NCBI RefSeq assembly: GCF_003688725.1
Contig: NZ_REFP01000008.1
Span: 496,001-560,000, forward strand
DNA length: 64,000 nucleotides
Origin: Thermoactinomyces vulgaris
GTDB taxonomy: Bacteria; Bacillota; Bacilli; Thermoactinomycetales; Thermoactinomycetaceae
Direction: 5' to 3'
Below are positions 53,099 through 64,000 of the stretch, in pieces. The notes below the pieces were generated by a model. That model ran no database searches. It worked only from the letters and a program-made list of their open reading frames with translations, and had not been told where the DNA came from. The first letter of the stretch is position 1; each line of letters opens with the position of its first letter. The position numbers and the translations under genes were made by a program.

Positions 53099-54412
53099 AT
53101 GACACAAGTGACTGTTGTGGGAGCGGGGTTGGCAGGAAGCGAAGCCGCTTGGCAAATCGCCGAGCGCGGAATCAAAGTGAAATTGTATGAAATGAGGCCC
53201 GTGAAAATGACACCCGCCCATCGCGGGGGGCAATTTGCCGAATTGGTGTGCAGCAACTCGTTGAGAAGCGCATCGTTGACCAATGCGGTGGGCGTGTTAA
53301 AAGAAGAAATGCGCCGCCTCCATTCCATTGTGATGAAAGCGGCAGACCGGCATGCGGTTCCGGCCGGCGGAGCGCTTGCCGTGGACCGGGAAAGTTTTTC
53401 GGAGGAAATCACCCAAACGCTTTCCCGCCATCCCAACATTGAAATTTATCATGAAGAAATCACCGAATTGCCCGAGGGGCCGACCGTGATCGCCACCGGT
53501 CCGCTCACATCCAAGACGCTGTCGGAAAAACTGAAGGCTTTGACCGGCGAGGAATATTTGTACTTTTATGATGCAGCGGCTCCCATTGTCGAAAAAGATT
53601 CAATCGATATGGAAAAAGTTTTTGTCCAGTCCCGTTATGATAAAGGGGAAGCCGCTTATATCAACTGTCCCATGACGGAAGAAGAGTTTGACCGTTTTTA
53701 TGAGGCGTTGATTCAAGCGGAGACAGCGCCCTTGAAGGATTTTGAAAAAGAAATTTTCTTTGAGGGATGCATGCCGGTTGAAGTGCTCGCCAAAAGAGGG
53801 AAAAAAACATTGTTGTTCGGTCCCATGAAGCCGGTCGGGTTAACCGATCCGCGGACCGGAAAACAGCCGTTTGCCGTCGTGCAACTGCGGCAGGACAACA
53901 GTGCCGGCACCCTTTACAATATTGTCGGCTTCCAAACCCATTTGAAATGGGGGCCGCAAAAAGAAGTCATCCGGATGATTCCCGGTTTGGAAAATGCCGA
54001 GATCGTCCGGTACGGGGTGATGCACCGGAACACATTTATCAATTCACCCAAACTTCTTCTTCCCACCTATCAATTCAGGAAAAATGACCAACTGTTCTTT
54101 GCCGGCCAAATGACCGGAGTGGAAGGTTATGTGGAGTCGGCGGCGTCCGGTCTCATTGCGGGCATCAATGCCGCCCGTCTGGTAAAGGGGGAAGAACTGA
54201 CGGTTCCGCCCCGGACGACAGCCATTGGAAGCCTGGCTCATTATATCACCCATACCGATCCGAAACATTTTCAGCCGATGAATGCAAACTTCGGATTATT
54301 TGAAGCTTTGCCCAAACGGATCCGCAACAAGAAAGAGCGGGCGGAAAAATACGCTGAACGCGCTTTGGAAAGTATTGAGGAATTTCGCAAACAAGTCCCC
54401 GTCTCTTCTTGA
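53099..54412 (+). CDS. trmFO: Methylenetetrahydrofolate-tRNA-(uracil54-C5)-methyltransferase TrmFO
   Basis: A 437-residue FAD- and folate-dependent enzyme making m5U54 in tRNA. Seen: FAD-binding [37 protein letters not shown] with the reactive cysteine, [16 protein letters not shown] and [25 protein letters not shown] lies before the ATG. In Bacillus subtilis xerC (codV) follows trmFO; here hslV does. Confidence 0.96.
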   Translation: MTQVTVVGAGLAGSEAAWQIAERGIKVKLYEMRPVKMTPAHRGGQFAELVCSNSLRSASLTNAVGVLKEEMRRLHSIVMKAADRHAVPAGGALAVDRESFSEEITQTLSRHPNIEIYHEEITELPEGPTVIATGPLTSKTLSEKLKALTGEEYLYFYDAAAPIVEKDSIDMEKVFVQSRYDKGEAAYINCPMTEEEFDRFYEALIQAETAPLKDFEKEIFFEGCMPVEVLAKRGKKTLLFGPMKPVGLTDPRTGKQPFAVVQLRQDNSAGTLYNIVGFQTHLKWGPQKEVIRMIPGLENAEIVRYGVMHRNTFINSPKLLLPTYQFRKNDQLFFAGQMTGVEGYVESAASGLIAGINAARLVKGEELTVPPRTTAIGSLAHYITHTDPKHFQPMNANFGLFEALPKRIRNKKERAEKYAERALESIEEFRKQVPVSS

Positions 54413-54484
54413 TGCGGCATTTTCAAACGATCATGCATGATTGACGGGAAATTTCGATTGGCCCGGAAAAAGGGGGAACCAAGA

Positions 54485-55027
54485 TTGGGAGATTTTCATG
54501 CAACGACCATCTTTGCCATACAGCATGAAGGAAAAGCGGCCATGGCCGGAGACGGTCAGGTGACTTTTGGCAATCAAATGATCATGAAACACGGCGCGAA
54601 AAAAGTGCGCCGCTTGTATCACGGAAAAGTGGTGGCCGGTTTTGCCGGATCCGTCGCGGATGCGATGACGCTGTTTGAGAAGTTTGAAAGGAAGCTGGAA
54701 GAATACCATGGGAACCTGGCGAGGGCAGCGGTGGAACTGGCCAAGGAATGGCGTTCCGATAAGGTTTTGCGGAAACTGGAAGCCATGATGATCGTGATGA
54801 ACGTGGAGAAATTGTTTTTGATCTCCGGTACCGGTGAAGTGATCGAGCCGGATGACGGGATGTTGGCGATCGGTTCGGGAGGAAGCTTTGCATTGTCTGC
54901 CGGCAGGGCGTTGAAACGGTATGCGCCCCATCTGTCCGCAAAAGAAATGGCTGAAGCCGCATTAACCATTGCCAGCGAAGTTTGCGTGTTTACCAACAAT
55001 CAAATTCTGGTTGAGGAGGTCTCATGA
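54485..55027 (+). CDS. hslV: ATP-dependent protease subunit HslV (ClpQ)
   Basis: A 180-residue peptidase subunit of the two-tier HslVU protease. Begins [20 protein letters not shown] and contains [15 protein letters not shown] and [19 protein letters not shown] 54485 is chosen because GGGGG lies 8 bases upstream; a frame from 54437 would add 16 residues unlike the family. The Bacillus enzyme begins MSSFHATT and has been reported to use an N-terminal serine; here Gly replaces it, so a processed threonine (TTIFA) may be the nucleophile. Overlaps hslU by four bases. Confidence 0.94.
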   Translation: MGDFHATTIFAIQHEGKAAMAGDGQVTFGNQMIMKHGAKKVRRLYHGKVVAGFAGSVADAMTLFEKFERKLEEYHGNLARAAVELAKEWRSDKVLRKLEAMMIVMNVEKLFLISGTGEVIEPDDGMLAIGSGGSFALSAGRALKRYAPHLSAKEMAEAALTIASEVCVFTNNQILVEEVS

Positions 55028-56439
55028 TGGCGCCCGTGTACAACCCTCGAGAAAAATGGACTCCCCGGCAAATTGTTGCAGAATTGGATAAGTACATCAT
55101 CGGGCAGAATGAAGCAAAACGCGCCGTTGCGATCGCTCTCCGGAACCGTTACCGCCGCACGCTGTTGCCGGATGAACTGAAAGATGAAGTGGTTCCCAAA
55201 AACATTTTGATGATTGGCCCGACAGGGGTGGGAAAAACCGAGATTGCCCGCAGGCTGGCGAAGTTGGTCGGTGCGCCTTTCGTCAAACTGGAAGCCACCA
55301 AATTCACCGAAGTGGGTTATGTCGGCCGGGATGTGGAATCCATGGTCCGCGATTTGGTGGAGACCGGGGTTCGCATGGTGAAAAAAGAAAAGTTGGAAAG
55401 TGTGAAGGATGAGGCGCGTGCCATGGCCAATGACCGGATTGTCGAAATTCTGGCCCCCGGCAAAAAGGCCGCGCCAACTTTTAAAAATCCGATTGAGTTT
55501 CTATTCCAACAAAATCAATCCTCCCCCCCGGCCAGTCAGACGCAACAGGATGAAAGCAAGCTGAAAGAAGACCGGCGGATCCTCAAGGAGAAGTTATTGC
55601 GCGGAGAACTGGAAGACCGCGTGATCGAAATCGAAGTGGAAGAGCAGGCTCCGGCCATGTTTGACATGTTTGCCGGAACCGGCGCGGAACAAATGGGAAT
55701 GAACATGCAGGAGATGCTCGGGCATTTGATGCCGAAGAAAACCAAAAAGCGGAGAGTCACGGTGAAAGAGGCCCGCGAAATATTAACCCAGCAGGAAGGG
55801 CAAAAATTAATCGACATGGACCAAGTTACCCAGGAAGCTTTGGAACGGGTGGAGCAATCGGGAATCATCTTTTTGGATGAAATTGATAAAGTGGCCGGGA
55901 AGGACGGACATGGCCCGGATGTCTCCCGTGAAGGCGTGCAGCGCGACATTTTGCCGATCGTGGAGGGTTCGACGGTGATGACCAAATACGGGCCGGTGAA
56001 AACCGATCACATTTTGTTTATCGCCGCAGGGGCGTTTCATGTGTCCAAACCGTCGGATCTGATTCCCGAACTTCAGGGCCGCTTCCCGATCCGTGTCGAA
56101 CTGAGCGATTTGACGGCCGATGATTTTGTAAGGATTTTAACCGAGCCCAAAAGCGCGCTGATCAAACAGTACACGGCGTTGTTGGAAACAGAGGGCATCC
56201 GGGTGACCTTCACCGATGAAGCCATCCGTGAGATTGCCCGCTTGTCGGCGGAAGTGAACAGCGCGACGGAAAATATCGGAGCCCGCCGTCTCCACACCGT
56301 TTTGGAGCGGTTGCTGGAGGAATTGTCCTTTGAGGCGCCTGAAATCGGAGCCGGCGAAATCAAGATCACACCGGAATATGTGAGAGAACGATTGCAAGAT
56401 ATAGTGAAAGACCGTGATTTGAGCCAGTATATATTATAA
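55024..56439 (+). CDS. hslU: ATP-dependent protease ATPase subunit HslU (ClpY)
   Basis: A 471-residue AAA+ unfoldase that feeds HslV. Seen: [20 protein letters not shown], Walker A GPTGVGKT near 64, the pore motif region [14 protein letters not shown], the I domain (about 110-240, rich in Lys/Glu and Gln), Walker [13 protein letters not shown] and the C-terminal DRDLSQYIL used to open HslV. ATG 55024 overlaps the hslV stop; a second ATG follows. codY, which comes next in Bacillus, is missing. Confidence 0.97.
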   Translation: MMAPVYNPREKWTPRQIVAELDKYIIGQNEAKRAVAIALRNRYRRTLLPDELKDEVVPKNILMIGPTGVGKTEIARRLAKLVGAPFVKLEATKFTEVGYVGRDVESMVRDLVETGVRMVKKEKLESVKDEARAMANDRIVEILAPGKKAAPTFKNPIEFLFQQNQSSPPASQTQQDESKLKEDRRILKEKLLRGELEDRVIEIEVEEQAPAMFDMFAGTGAEQMGMNMQEMLGHLMPKKTKKRRVTVKEAREILTQQEGQKLIDMDQVTQEALERVEQSGIIFLDEIDKVAGKDGHGPDVSREGVQRDILPIVEGSTVMTKYGPVKTDHILFIAAGAFHVSKPSDLIPELQGRFPIRVELSDLTADDFVRILTEPKSALIKQYTALLETEGIRVTFTDEAIREIARLSAEVNSATENIGARRLHTVLERLLEELSFEAPEIGAGEIKITPEYVRERLQDIVKDRDLSQYIL

Positions 56440-56465
56440 AGAAGGAAATTCGGCGTTTTTTTCGA

Positions 56466-56547
56466 ATTGACGTGTCACGGGAGTTTTTTTCTTGCGATGG
56501 CTTTGATGAATATGGTATATTCATCAATGGTGTAAAACACACGTCAA
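56466..56547 (+). promoter_or_regulatory. rpsB promoter within nested palindromes
   Basis: TTGCGA (56492-56497), 18-base spacer and TG-extended TATATT (56516-56521) form the promoter. The -10 box lies in a perfect 11-bp inverted repeat: TTGATGAATAT (56503-56513), GGT, ATATTCATCAA (56517-56527). An outer 9-bp repeat, TTGACGTGT (56466-56474) and ACACGTCAA (56539-56547), flanks the whole promoter. The arrangement looks like one or two operators; the regulator is unknown. Confidence 0.6.
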
Positions 56548-56633
56548 GGAAAGCAGGCAGTGGTGCCATGTGAAAGTGGTTTCTGCTTGCGATGACTTTG
56601 GCGGAGGAATAACCAATAAGGAGGATTTTTTAA

Positions 56634-57362
56634 ATGGCAGTTGTATCAATGAAACAATTATTGGAAGCTGGGGTTCATTTCGGTCATCAAACACGTCGTT
56701 GGAACCCGAAAATGAAAAAGTACATTTTCACGGAACGCAACGGCATTTATATCATTGATTTGCAAAAAACCGTGAAAATGATGGAGCAGGCTTACAATTT
56801 CGTTCGTGACCTGGCTGCAAATGACGGAAACATTTTGTTTGTTGGAACGAAAAAACAAGCACAAGAAGCTGTAAAAGAAGAAGCCACCCGTTCCAACATG
56901 TTTTATGTCAACCACCGTTGGTTGGGAGGAACCCTGACGAACTTCCAAACCATCCGCAAACGCATCGAACGCCTTCATGAATTGGAACGCATGGAAGAAG
57001 ACGGCACCTTTGATGTATTGCCGAAAAAAGAAGTGGTTCTGCTGAAAAAAGAGCAGGCAAAATTGGAAAAATTCCTCGGCGGGATCAAATACATGAAAAA
57101 ATTGCCGGATGCCATTTTTGTGATTGATCCGCGCAAAGAACGGATTGCGGTTGCTGAAGCCCGCAAGTTGAACATCCCGATCATTGCCATTGTGGATACC
57201 AACTGTGATCCGGATGAAATCGACTATGTCATTCCGGGGAACGACGATGCCATCCGTGCGGTTCGTCTTTTCACCGGAAAAATCGCCGATGCCATTCTGG
57301 AAGGAAAACAAGGGGAACAACAGCAACAACAGCAACCGAGCGAAACAACAACGGCTTCCTGA
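56634..57362 (+). CDS. rpsB: 30S ribosomal protein S2
   Basis: A 242-residue S2. Seen: [73 protein letters not shown], and a Gln-rich tail. AAGGAGG lies before the ATG. A leader of about 100 bases follows the promoter; in several bacteria S2 represses its own operon there, which could apply here. tsf follows after a terminator/attenuator. Confidence 0.98.
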   Translation: MAVVSMKQLLEAGVHFGHQTRRWNPKMKKYIFTERNGIYIIDLQKTVKMMEQAYNFVRDLAANDGNILFVGTKKQAQEAVKEEATRSNMFYVNHRWLGGTLTNFQTIRKRIERLHELERMEEDGTFDVLPKKEVVLLKKEQAKLEKFLGGIKYMKKLPDAIFVIDPRKERIAVAEARKLNIPIIAIVDTNCDPDEIDYVIPGNDDAIRAVRLFTGKIADAILEGKQGEQQQQQQPSETTTAS

Positions 57363-57373
57363 CCGGAAAATGA

Positions 57374-57415
57374 AGAGGGTGGCATGACAGGGCTCATGCC
57401 GGCCCCCTCTTTTTA
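57374..57415 (+). terminator. Terminator or attenuator between rpsB and tsf
   Basis: AGAGGG (57374-57379) and CCCTCT (57405-57410), with GGCATG and CATGCC paired inside, then TTTTTAT. It would lower tsf transcription relative to rpsB. Confidence 0.8.
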
Positions 57416-57444
57416 TACGCTATACCAAAAAAGGAGGAGCATTC

Positions 57445-58949
<1,505 letters not shown>

Positions 58950-58953
58950 GCAT

Positions 58954-59508
58954 ATGGATGAAGTAAAAAAGCAAGCTCAGGAGAAGATGGAAAAGGCACT
59001 GCAAGTCTTAAAAAAAGATTTGGTTTCAATTCGTGCCGGACGGGCCAATCCTTCATTGTTGGATAAAGTGGTCGTGGAATATTACGGTTCGGAAATGCCC
59101 GTGAACCAAGTCGCCAATATTTCCACTCCGGATCCCCGCACCTTGCTGATCCAACCGTGGGACAAATCGGTATTGCCGGAAATTGAACGCGGGATTTTAA
59201 AATCCGAGCTTGGGTTGAACCCCAACAATGACGGTTCCGTGATCCGCATCACCATCCCGGCTTTGACAGAAGAACGGCGCAACGAATTGGTCAAACTGGT
59301 CCGTAAAACAGGCGAAGATGCCAAAGTGGCGATTCGCAACATCCGTCGTGATGCCAACGACACATTGAAAAAAATGGAGAAAAACGGGGAGATTCCGGAA
59401 GACACCCTGCGCCGTGGCCAAGATGAAGTCCAAAAACTGACGGATCAATATATTAAAAAAGTGGATGATGTGGTTGCGGACAAAGAGAAAGAAATTCTGG
59501 AAATCTGA
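58954..59508 (+). CDS. frr: Ribosome recycling factor
   Basis: A 184-residue L-shaped factor that with EF-G splits post-termination ribosomes. Seen: [40 protein letters not shown] and the helical end NLKK-like [23 protein letters not shown] 58954 is preferred over GTG 58942 for distance from AAAAGGGAG. A hairpin terminator (GAAAACCCC/GGGGTTTTC, 59527-59556) follows. Confidence 0.97.
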   Translation: MDEVKKQAQEKMEKALQVLKKDLVSIRAGRANPSLLDKVVVEYYGSEMPVNQVANISTPDPRTLLIQPWDKSVLPEIERGILKSELGLNPNNDGSVIRITIPALTEERRNELVKLVRKTGEDAKVAIRNIRRDANDTLKKMEKNGEIPEDTLRRGQDEVQKLTDQYIKKVDDVVADKEKEILEI

Positions 59509-59526
59509 GGAATGATCTCATCGGGT

Positions 59527-59556
59527 GAAAACCCCTTCTTCACAGAGGGGGTTTTC
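59527..59556 (+). terminator. Terminator-like hairpin after frr
   Basis: GAAAACCCC and GGGGTTTTC form the stem. The T run is short, so readthrough into uppS is likely. Confidence 0.65.
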
Positions 59557-59638
59557 TGGCTAAATCAGGAAATTGTTGGAGGAAAAAGGTTGATTCGTAC
59601 CTAAGATATTTTGAGACCTATTTGCGGAGGAATGTTCT

Positions 59639-60421
59639 ATGATCAAATCCATGAAGCGTTTGATGGGATCCAAGGGGAATGAAACTTCATCCGCCGAAGA
59701 TTTGTTAGAAAAGATCAAAAAAGCGCCCATGCCCAAGCATGTGGCGATTATCACCGACGGAAACGGACGCTGGGCCAAAAAAAGGGGAATGCCGCGCACG
59801 GCCGGTCATGCCGCGGGAATGAAACGGATCCGCGAAATTATCCGGGCCGCCGATGATCTGGGGGTTGAAGTATTAACCTTTTACTCCTTCTCAACGGAAA
59901 ACTGGAAAAGACCCAAAGACGAAGTGGAGTATCTGATGAAGCTGCCCATGGAGTTTTTGAAAACCGATTTGCAAGAGTTGATGAAGCGAAACGTCAAGGT
60001 CCGGATTTTGGGCGGGATCAGCAAGACACCGGATTATACGCAAAAAGCGTTGATGGAGTTTGAGGAAAAAACCAAAGACAATACCGGGTTGATATTGAAT
60101 TTTGCCATTAACTACGGGGCAAGAAGCGAGATCATAGAGGCTGTTCACCGGATTATAGAAGACATTGAAAATGGTCATATTGATAAAGGAGAAGTCAATG
60201 AAGAATTGATGAGCGAGTATCTGTTGACCAAAGGATTGCCGGATCCCGATCTGGTTATCCGGACAAGTGGTGAAATCCGGGTGAGCAACTTCTTGTTATG
60301 GCAGCTTGCATACAGTGAGTTGTGGTTTACGGATGTGTTGTGGCCTGATTTCTCGTCGGAATGTTTTTACCAGGCGATCGAAGATTTCCAGCATCGTTCA
60401 AGACGCTTCGGGGCGGTGTAA
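59639..60421 (+). CDS. uppS: Undecaprenyl diphosphate synthase
   Basis: A 260-residue cis-prenyltransferase making the C55 lipid carrier for cell-wall synthesis. Seen: HVAIITDGNGRWAKKRG (catalytic Asp), GHAAGMKRIREIIRA, TFYSFSTENWKRP, LNFAINYGARSEII and the C-terminal DLVIRTSGEIRVSNFLLWQ. Most homologs have 'VMDGNGRWA'; Thr replaces Met before the Asp here. GGAGGAATG precedes the ATG. cdsA, dxr and rseP follow in one run. Confidence 0.97.
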   Translation: MIKSMKRLMGSKGNETSSAEDLLEKIKKAPMPKHVAIITDGNGRWAKKRGMPRTAGHAAGMKRIREIIRAADDLGVEVLTFYSFSTENWKRPKDEVEYLMKLPMEFLKTDLQELMKRNVKVRILGGISKTPDYTQKALMEFEEKTKDNTGLILNFAINYGARSEIIEAVHRIIEDIENGHIDKGEVNEELMSEYLLTKGLPDPDLVIRTSGEIRVSNFLLWQLAYSELWFTDVLWPDFSSECFYQAIEDFQHRSRRFGAV

Positions 60422-60440
60422 ATAGACAGGGGAAATAGCG

Positions 60441-61238
60441 ATGAAACAGAGAATTATTACAGGTACATTGGGCGCTGTGATTTTTCTGGGATTGATGAGC
60501 CAAGCCTGGTTATATACAATTTGCTTGCTTGTTTTAGGAATTGTGGCCTTTATTGAATATGCAAAAATGAAAAATATTTCGCCTCGCACCCCGCAAATTT
60601 TTATCGGGGTTGCTGTGATCTTGATGGTTTTTTTGAGTGTGCTTGCCAATCAACCCAACTTCTCCGGATTCGCTTTTTTGCAAGGAATCACACCGGTCAT
60701 CCTGGGGCTGATTCTGTATTTTTTGTGGATGGTCTTCAGCCGGAACCAATTTGATCTGTTTCAAATGGCTTATTTGTTTGTGGGTGCCATATACATAGGA
60801 TATGGATTTTCCTATATGATGGTGACGATTTGGCAAGAGAACGGTTTGGCTTGGTCCTTGTTGATCATTTTGGCCACTTGGGCAAATGATACCGGCGCTT
60901 ATTTTATCGGCAAGCGATGGGGAAAGCAGAAGCTGATGCCGGAAATCAGCCCGAATAAAACCATTGAAGGATCTCTTGGCGGAATTTTGTGCGGAACTCT
61001 TTTGAGCATCATCATCTTTTTCATTTTTCCCGATCTGGGCAATCTGTTGTTTGCCGTGGCCATTGGCGTATTGATCACCATCGTCGGTCAAATCGGGGAT
61101 CTCATCGAATCGGCATGGAAAAGAAGCACGGGTGTCAAAGACTCGGGTTCACTTTTGCCGGGGCATGGCGGATTTTTGGATCGTTTTGACAGTTTGCTGT
61201 TCACGTTTATCATTTTACACTTTGTTCAACTTCTGTGA
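60441..61238 (+). CDS. cdsA: Phosphatidate cytidylyltransferase
   Basis: A 265-residue membrane enzyme making CDP-diacylglycerol, with about seven helices. Seen: N-terminal helices (RIITGTLGAVIFLGLM), ATWANDTGAYFIGKRWGKQK, and the family signature near the C-terminus, SAWKRSTGVKDSGSLLPGHG followed by GFLDRFDSLLF. GGGGAAATAGCG lies before the ATG. Adjoins dxr. Confidence 0.96.
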   Translation: MKQRIITGTLGAVIFLGLMSQAWLYTICLLVLGIVAFIEYAKMKNISPRTPQIFIGVAVILMVFLSVLANQPNFSGFAFLQGITPVILGLILYFLWMVFSRNQFDLFQMAYLFVGAIYIGYGFSYMMVTIWQENGLAWSLLIILATWANDTGAYFIGKRWGKQKLMPEISPNKTIEGSLGGILCGTLLSIIIFFIFPDLGNLLFAVAIGVLITIVGQIGDLIESAWKRSTGVKDSGSLLPGHGGFLDRFDSLLFTFIILHFVQLL

Positions 61239-61258
61239 TGACTGAAAGGGGCTATGGA

Positions 61259-62416
61259 ATGTTAGAAAAGGTGGCTATTCTCGGTTCCACTGGGTCCATT
61301 GGAACAAGCACACTGGCGGTAATCAGAGAGCACCCTGAACAATTTGAAGTGGTCGCTTTGGCGGCCGGGAACAATGCAAATTTGATGATACAACAAGTGA
61401 AGGAATTTCAGCCCCGGTTGGTGTCCATGGCCACCCGGGAAGCGGCTGAAGCCGTGAAGCGGGAAGTGGGGGACGAGGTTCGTGTCATGTGGGGAGACGA
61501 AGGCTTGAAGGAGGTTGCAGCAAGTCCGGACTCCACCTATCTTGTCTCCGCTTTGGTCGGAAGCAAAGGCTTGGTCCCGACCCTGGAAGCCATTCGGGCA
61601 GGAAAAAAGATTGGATTGGCGAATAAAGAGACCCTGGTCACAGCCGGCCATATTGTGACAGCGGAAGCCAAAAAACATCAAGTGCCGTTGTTGCCGATCG
61701 ACAGCGAGCATTCTGCACTTTTTCAATGTCTTCATGGTGAGCGGATGGATGATGTGGAAAGGGTGATCATCACAGCGTCCGGGGGGGCGTTTCGTGATTG
61801 GAGCCGGGAAGAATTGGTTGATGCAACTGTGGAACAAGCGTTAAATCATCCGAACTGGGCAATGGGAAACAAGATCACCATTGACAGTGCCACGATGATG
61901 AACAAAGGATTTGAAGTGATTGAAGCGCACTGGTTATTTGATTTTCCTTATGAGAAAATAGATGTAGTCCTTCATCCGCAGAGTGTCATCCATTCGATGG
62001 TTGAATTTAAAGACGGTGCAGTGATGGCTCAATTGGGCACCCCGGACATGAGGGTTCCGATTCAATATGCTTTGTCTTACCCCAAACGGATGCAACTGAC
62101 GACAAAACGCTTGGATTTTGTTCAATTATCCCGGCTCGATTTCAAAGAAATGGATTTCAAACGGTATCCTTGTTTGAAAATGGCTTATGATGCCGGGAAA
62201 ACCGGGGGAACGGTGCCTGCTGTGTTAAATGCAGCGAATGAAGTGGCGGTGCAAACCTTTTTACAAGGAAAATGTACTTTTTTGGCCATTGAAGAGATTA
62301 TCGAGCGGACGCTGGATGCACATCAGGCGGTCAGCAATCCGTCGTTGGAAGAAATTGAAGAAGCAGACAGATGGGCCCGCCAATTTGCACAAGACGGTCT
62401 TGTTCCGTTGGCTTAG
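61259..62416 (+). CDS. dxr: 1-deoxy-D-xylulose 5-phosphate reductoisomerase
   Basis: A 385-residue enzyme of the MEP isoprenoid pathway. Seen: VAILGSTGSIGTSTLAVI (NADPH), GLANKETLVTAGH, PIDSEHSALFQCL (metal and substrate), ASGGAFRDWSREEL, and KITIDSATMMNKGFEVIEAH. ATG 61259 is chosen because AAAGGGG lies 7 bases upstream; a frame from 61235 lies upstream of that site. Organisms with dxr use the MEP pathway, as Bacillus does. Confidence 0.97.
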   Translation: MLEKVAILGSTGSIGTSTLAVIREHPEQFEVVALAAGNNANLMIQQVKEFQPRLVSMATREAAEAVKREVGDEVRVMWGDEGLKEVAASPDSTYLVSALVGSKGLVPTLEAIRAGKKIGLANKETLVTAGHIVTAEAKKHQVPLLPIDSEHSALFQCLHGERMDDVERVIITASGGAFRDWSREELVDATVEQALNHPNWAMGNKITIDSATMMNKGFEVIEAHWLFDFPYEKIDVVLHPQSVIHSMVEFKDGAVMAQLGTPDMRVPIQYALSYPKRMQLTTKRLDFVQLSRLDFKEMDFKRYPCLKMAYDAGKTGGTVPAVLNAANEVAVQTFLQGKCTFLAIEEIIERTLDAHQAVSNPSLEEIEEADRWARQFAQDGLVPLA

Positions 62417-62457
62417 ATTTAAGGCGTGTGATCAACCAGGGTGGTGATGAATAGTCC

Positions 62458-63723
62458 ATGCAAACCATAGTGATATTTGTGTTGGTCCTGAGTTTACTTG
62501 TCTTTGTACATGAACTGGGACATTTTATCTTTGCAAAACGTGCAGGGATTCTGGTGCGGGAATTTGCCATCGGTTTCGGGCCGAAACTTTTTGCAACCAA
62601 ACGAGGGGAAACGCTTTATTCCATCCGGATTTTGCCCTTGGGCGGTTATGTCCGCATGGCTGGTGAAGATGCGGAGATGGTTGAAATCAAAACGGGGACG
62701 ATGGTTTATGCGACCCAAACTCCGGAGGGGAAACTGAACCATTTGTACCTGTATGATCCGCAAGGGTTGGAAACAGAGTCTCTGATTGTCGGAAGGCTTG
62801 TGAAAGCGGATTTGGAAAGACAGCTGTATGTGGTGCTGGAAGATTCCGATGAAAATGAAGCAAAATATTTCCTGGATCCGCAAGCCAATATTCATTACAG
62901 TGAAAAAACGGAACTGCAAATTGCGCCGTATGACCGCCAGTTTGGCTCCAAAACTGCCGGACAAAAGGCGATGACCATTTTTGCCGGCCCGCTGTTTAAT
63001 ATTGCGTTGACCATTATTCTGTTTGCCATCTACACATTTGTAACCGGAATCGAAGATCGGTTGCCGGTTGATCAGGCCATTCCGGATTCACCGGCAGCCA
63101 AGGCCGGGATCCGGGAAAATGATTTGATTGTGGCCATTAACGGCAAAAAAGTGAATACCATGGATTCGTTGCGGTATGAGTTGTTGGAATCCAAAGGGGA
63201 AACGGTGACCATTACGGTGGACAGAAACGGACAAAAACTGGATTTTCCGGTGACACCGCAAAAAAGCGGGGAAGTCTACCAAATCGGGGTTTATTTTAAT
63301 GTCAATGAGATGAAAAGAGACGCCACCCTTTGGGAAGCAGCCATTGACGGGTTCAGGCAGACGTATGATTGGTCTGTCATGATCATGGACGGATTCGGGA
63401 AGTTGGTGACCGGACAGCTGGGTCTGAAAAGTTTGGGCGGGCCTGTCCAGATGGGTTCCATCACCGGTGAGGCGGCTAAGGCCGGATATGAATCACTCAT
63501 CCGTTGGACCGCTCTTTTGAGCCTGAATCTGGGGATTTTTAATCTGTTGCCGATCCCGGCTTTGGATGGAAGCCGTCTGGTTTTCATCGGGATCGAGGCG
63601 GTTCGCGGCCGTCCGATCAGTCCGAACAAGGAAAGTCTGGTTCACTTTATTGGGTTCGCTTTACTGATGATGTTGATGCTCGTGGTGACTTTTAATGACA
63701 TAAAAAAAGTGTTCTTCACTTGA
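62458..63723 (+). CDS. Site-2 intramembrane zinc protease RseP (RasP)
   Basis: A 421-residue membrane metalloprotease that cuts anti-sigma factors and signal-peptide remnants. Zinc motif HELGH near 19-23 within the first helix (SLLVFVHELGHFIFAKRAG), FAIGFGP, a PDZ domain around 195-280 (VDQAIPDSPAAKAGIREN), and NLLPIPALDGSRL with the third zinc ligand. An extra domain of about 90 residues sits between the first helices and the PDZ domain. It lies between dxr and proS, as in Bacillus (rasP). Ends at a terminator. Confidence 0.96.
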   Translation: MQTIVIFVLVLSLLVFVHELGHFIFAKRAGILVREFAIGFGPKLFATKRGETLYSIRILPLGGYVRMAGEDAEMVEIKTGTMVYATQTPEGKLNHLYLYDPQGLETESLIVGRLVKADLERQLYVVLEDSDENEAKYFLDPQANIHYSEKTELQIAPYDRQFGSKTAGQKAMTIFAGPLFNIALTIILFAIYTFVTGIEDRLPVDQAIPDSPAAKAGIRENDLIVAINGKKVNTMDSLRYELLESKGETVTITVDRNGQKLDFPVTPQKSGEVYQIGVYFNVNEMKRDATLWEAAIDGFRQTYDWSVMIMDGFGKLVTGQLGLKSLGGPVQMGSITGEAAKAGYESLIRWTALLSLNLGIFNLLPIPALDGSRLVFIGIEAVRGRPISPNKESLVHFIGFALLMMLMLVVTFNDIKKVFFT

Positions 63724-63729
63724 TAAAGC

Positions 63730-63769
63730 GGAAACCCGGCTCTGATCGATGGGCCGGTTTTCCTTTTTT
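63730..63769 (+). terminator. Terminator after rseP
   Basis: GGAAACCCGGC (63730-63740) pairs with GCCGGTTTTCC (63753-63763), with one mismatch, followed by TTTTTTG. Confidence 0.85.
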
Positions 63770-63814
63770 GTGGCGGATGGATCTTTTTTATTTCAATGGT
63801 TTTATGTATGATAA

Positions 63815-64000
<186 letters not shown>

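Overview
The window looks like a chromosomal segment of a spore-forming, probably filamentous member of the Bacilli, most likely of the Thermoactinomycetaceae (Thermoactinomyces/Laceyella-like). This is inferred from the Bacillus-type gene order (smc-ftsY-ylxM-ffh-rpsP-khpA-rimM-trmD-rplS-lepB-rbgA-rnhB and sucCD-dprA-topA-trmFO-hslVU-rpsB-tsf-pyrH-frr-uppS-cdsA-dxr-rseP-proS), strong AAGGAGG-type ribosome binding sites, frequent TTG and GTG starts, moderate G+C, a T-box leader, and spo0M and coat-like genes. No rRNA, tRNA, CRISPR array or intact insertion sequence was found.

Layout. 1-1.26 kb: the end of what may be an iron locus, with a Fur-box-like palindrome, a FhuF-like [2Fe-2S] reductase and a frameshifted csaA. 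1.4-12.9 kb: chromosome segregation, the signal recognition particle (FtsY, YlxM, Ffh), ribosome and tRNA maturation factors, signal peptidase I, RbgA, RNase HII and YraN, all on the plus strand. 12.9-14.6 kb: ilvA and a Cys/His-rich repeat protein on the minus strand. 14.8-16.3 kb: comM.

16.4-47.2 kb is an accessory region on both strands between comM and sucC, two genes that would be expected close together in the ancestral rnhB-yraN-comM-dprA-topA order. It opens with a graveyard of decayed genes around one intact Imm22-type immunity gene. It continues with a SNase lipoprotein, a Spo0M with an unusual tail, a cell-wall amidase, a DAACS symporter, an Fe-ADH/R2lox operon, pyruvate carboxylase, a T-box-controlled proBA, transporters, a large beta-helix protein, a UgtP-like glycosyltransferase behind an apparent attenuator, a TolB-like propeller, hemZ and nhaC. 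It ends with a five-gene cluster encoding three paralogous Arg-rich small proteins with a chaplin-like beta motif; this cluster is the best candidate for an undescribed system.

47.3-64 kb: a second conserved core on the plus strand running from succinyl-CoA synthetase through DNA processing, topoisomerase I, TrmFO, the HslVU protease, ribosomal protein S2, EF-Ts, UMP kinase, ribosome recycling and the isoprenoid/phospholipid enzymes to site-2 protease RseP and the start of proS. xerC, codY and the flagellar/chemotaxis operon, which sit in this stretch in Bacillus subtilis, are absent here. Start sites were reassigned wherever a ribosome binding site inside a longer reading frame pointed to a downstream ATG, GTG or TTG.
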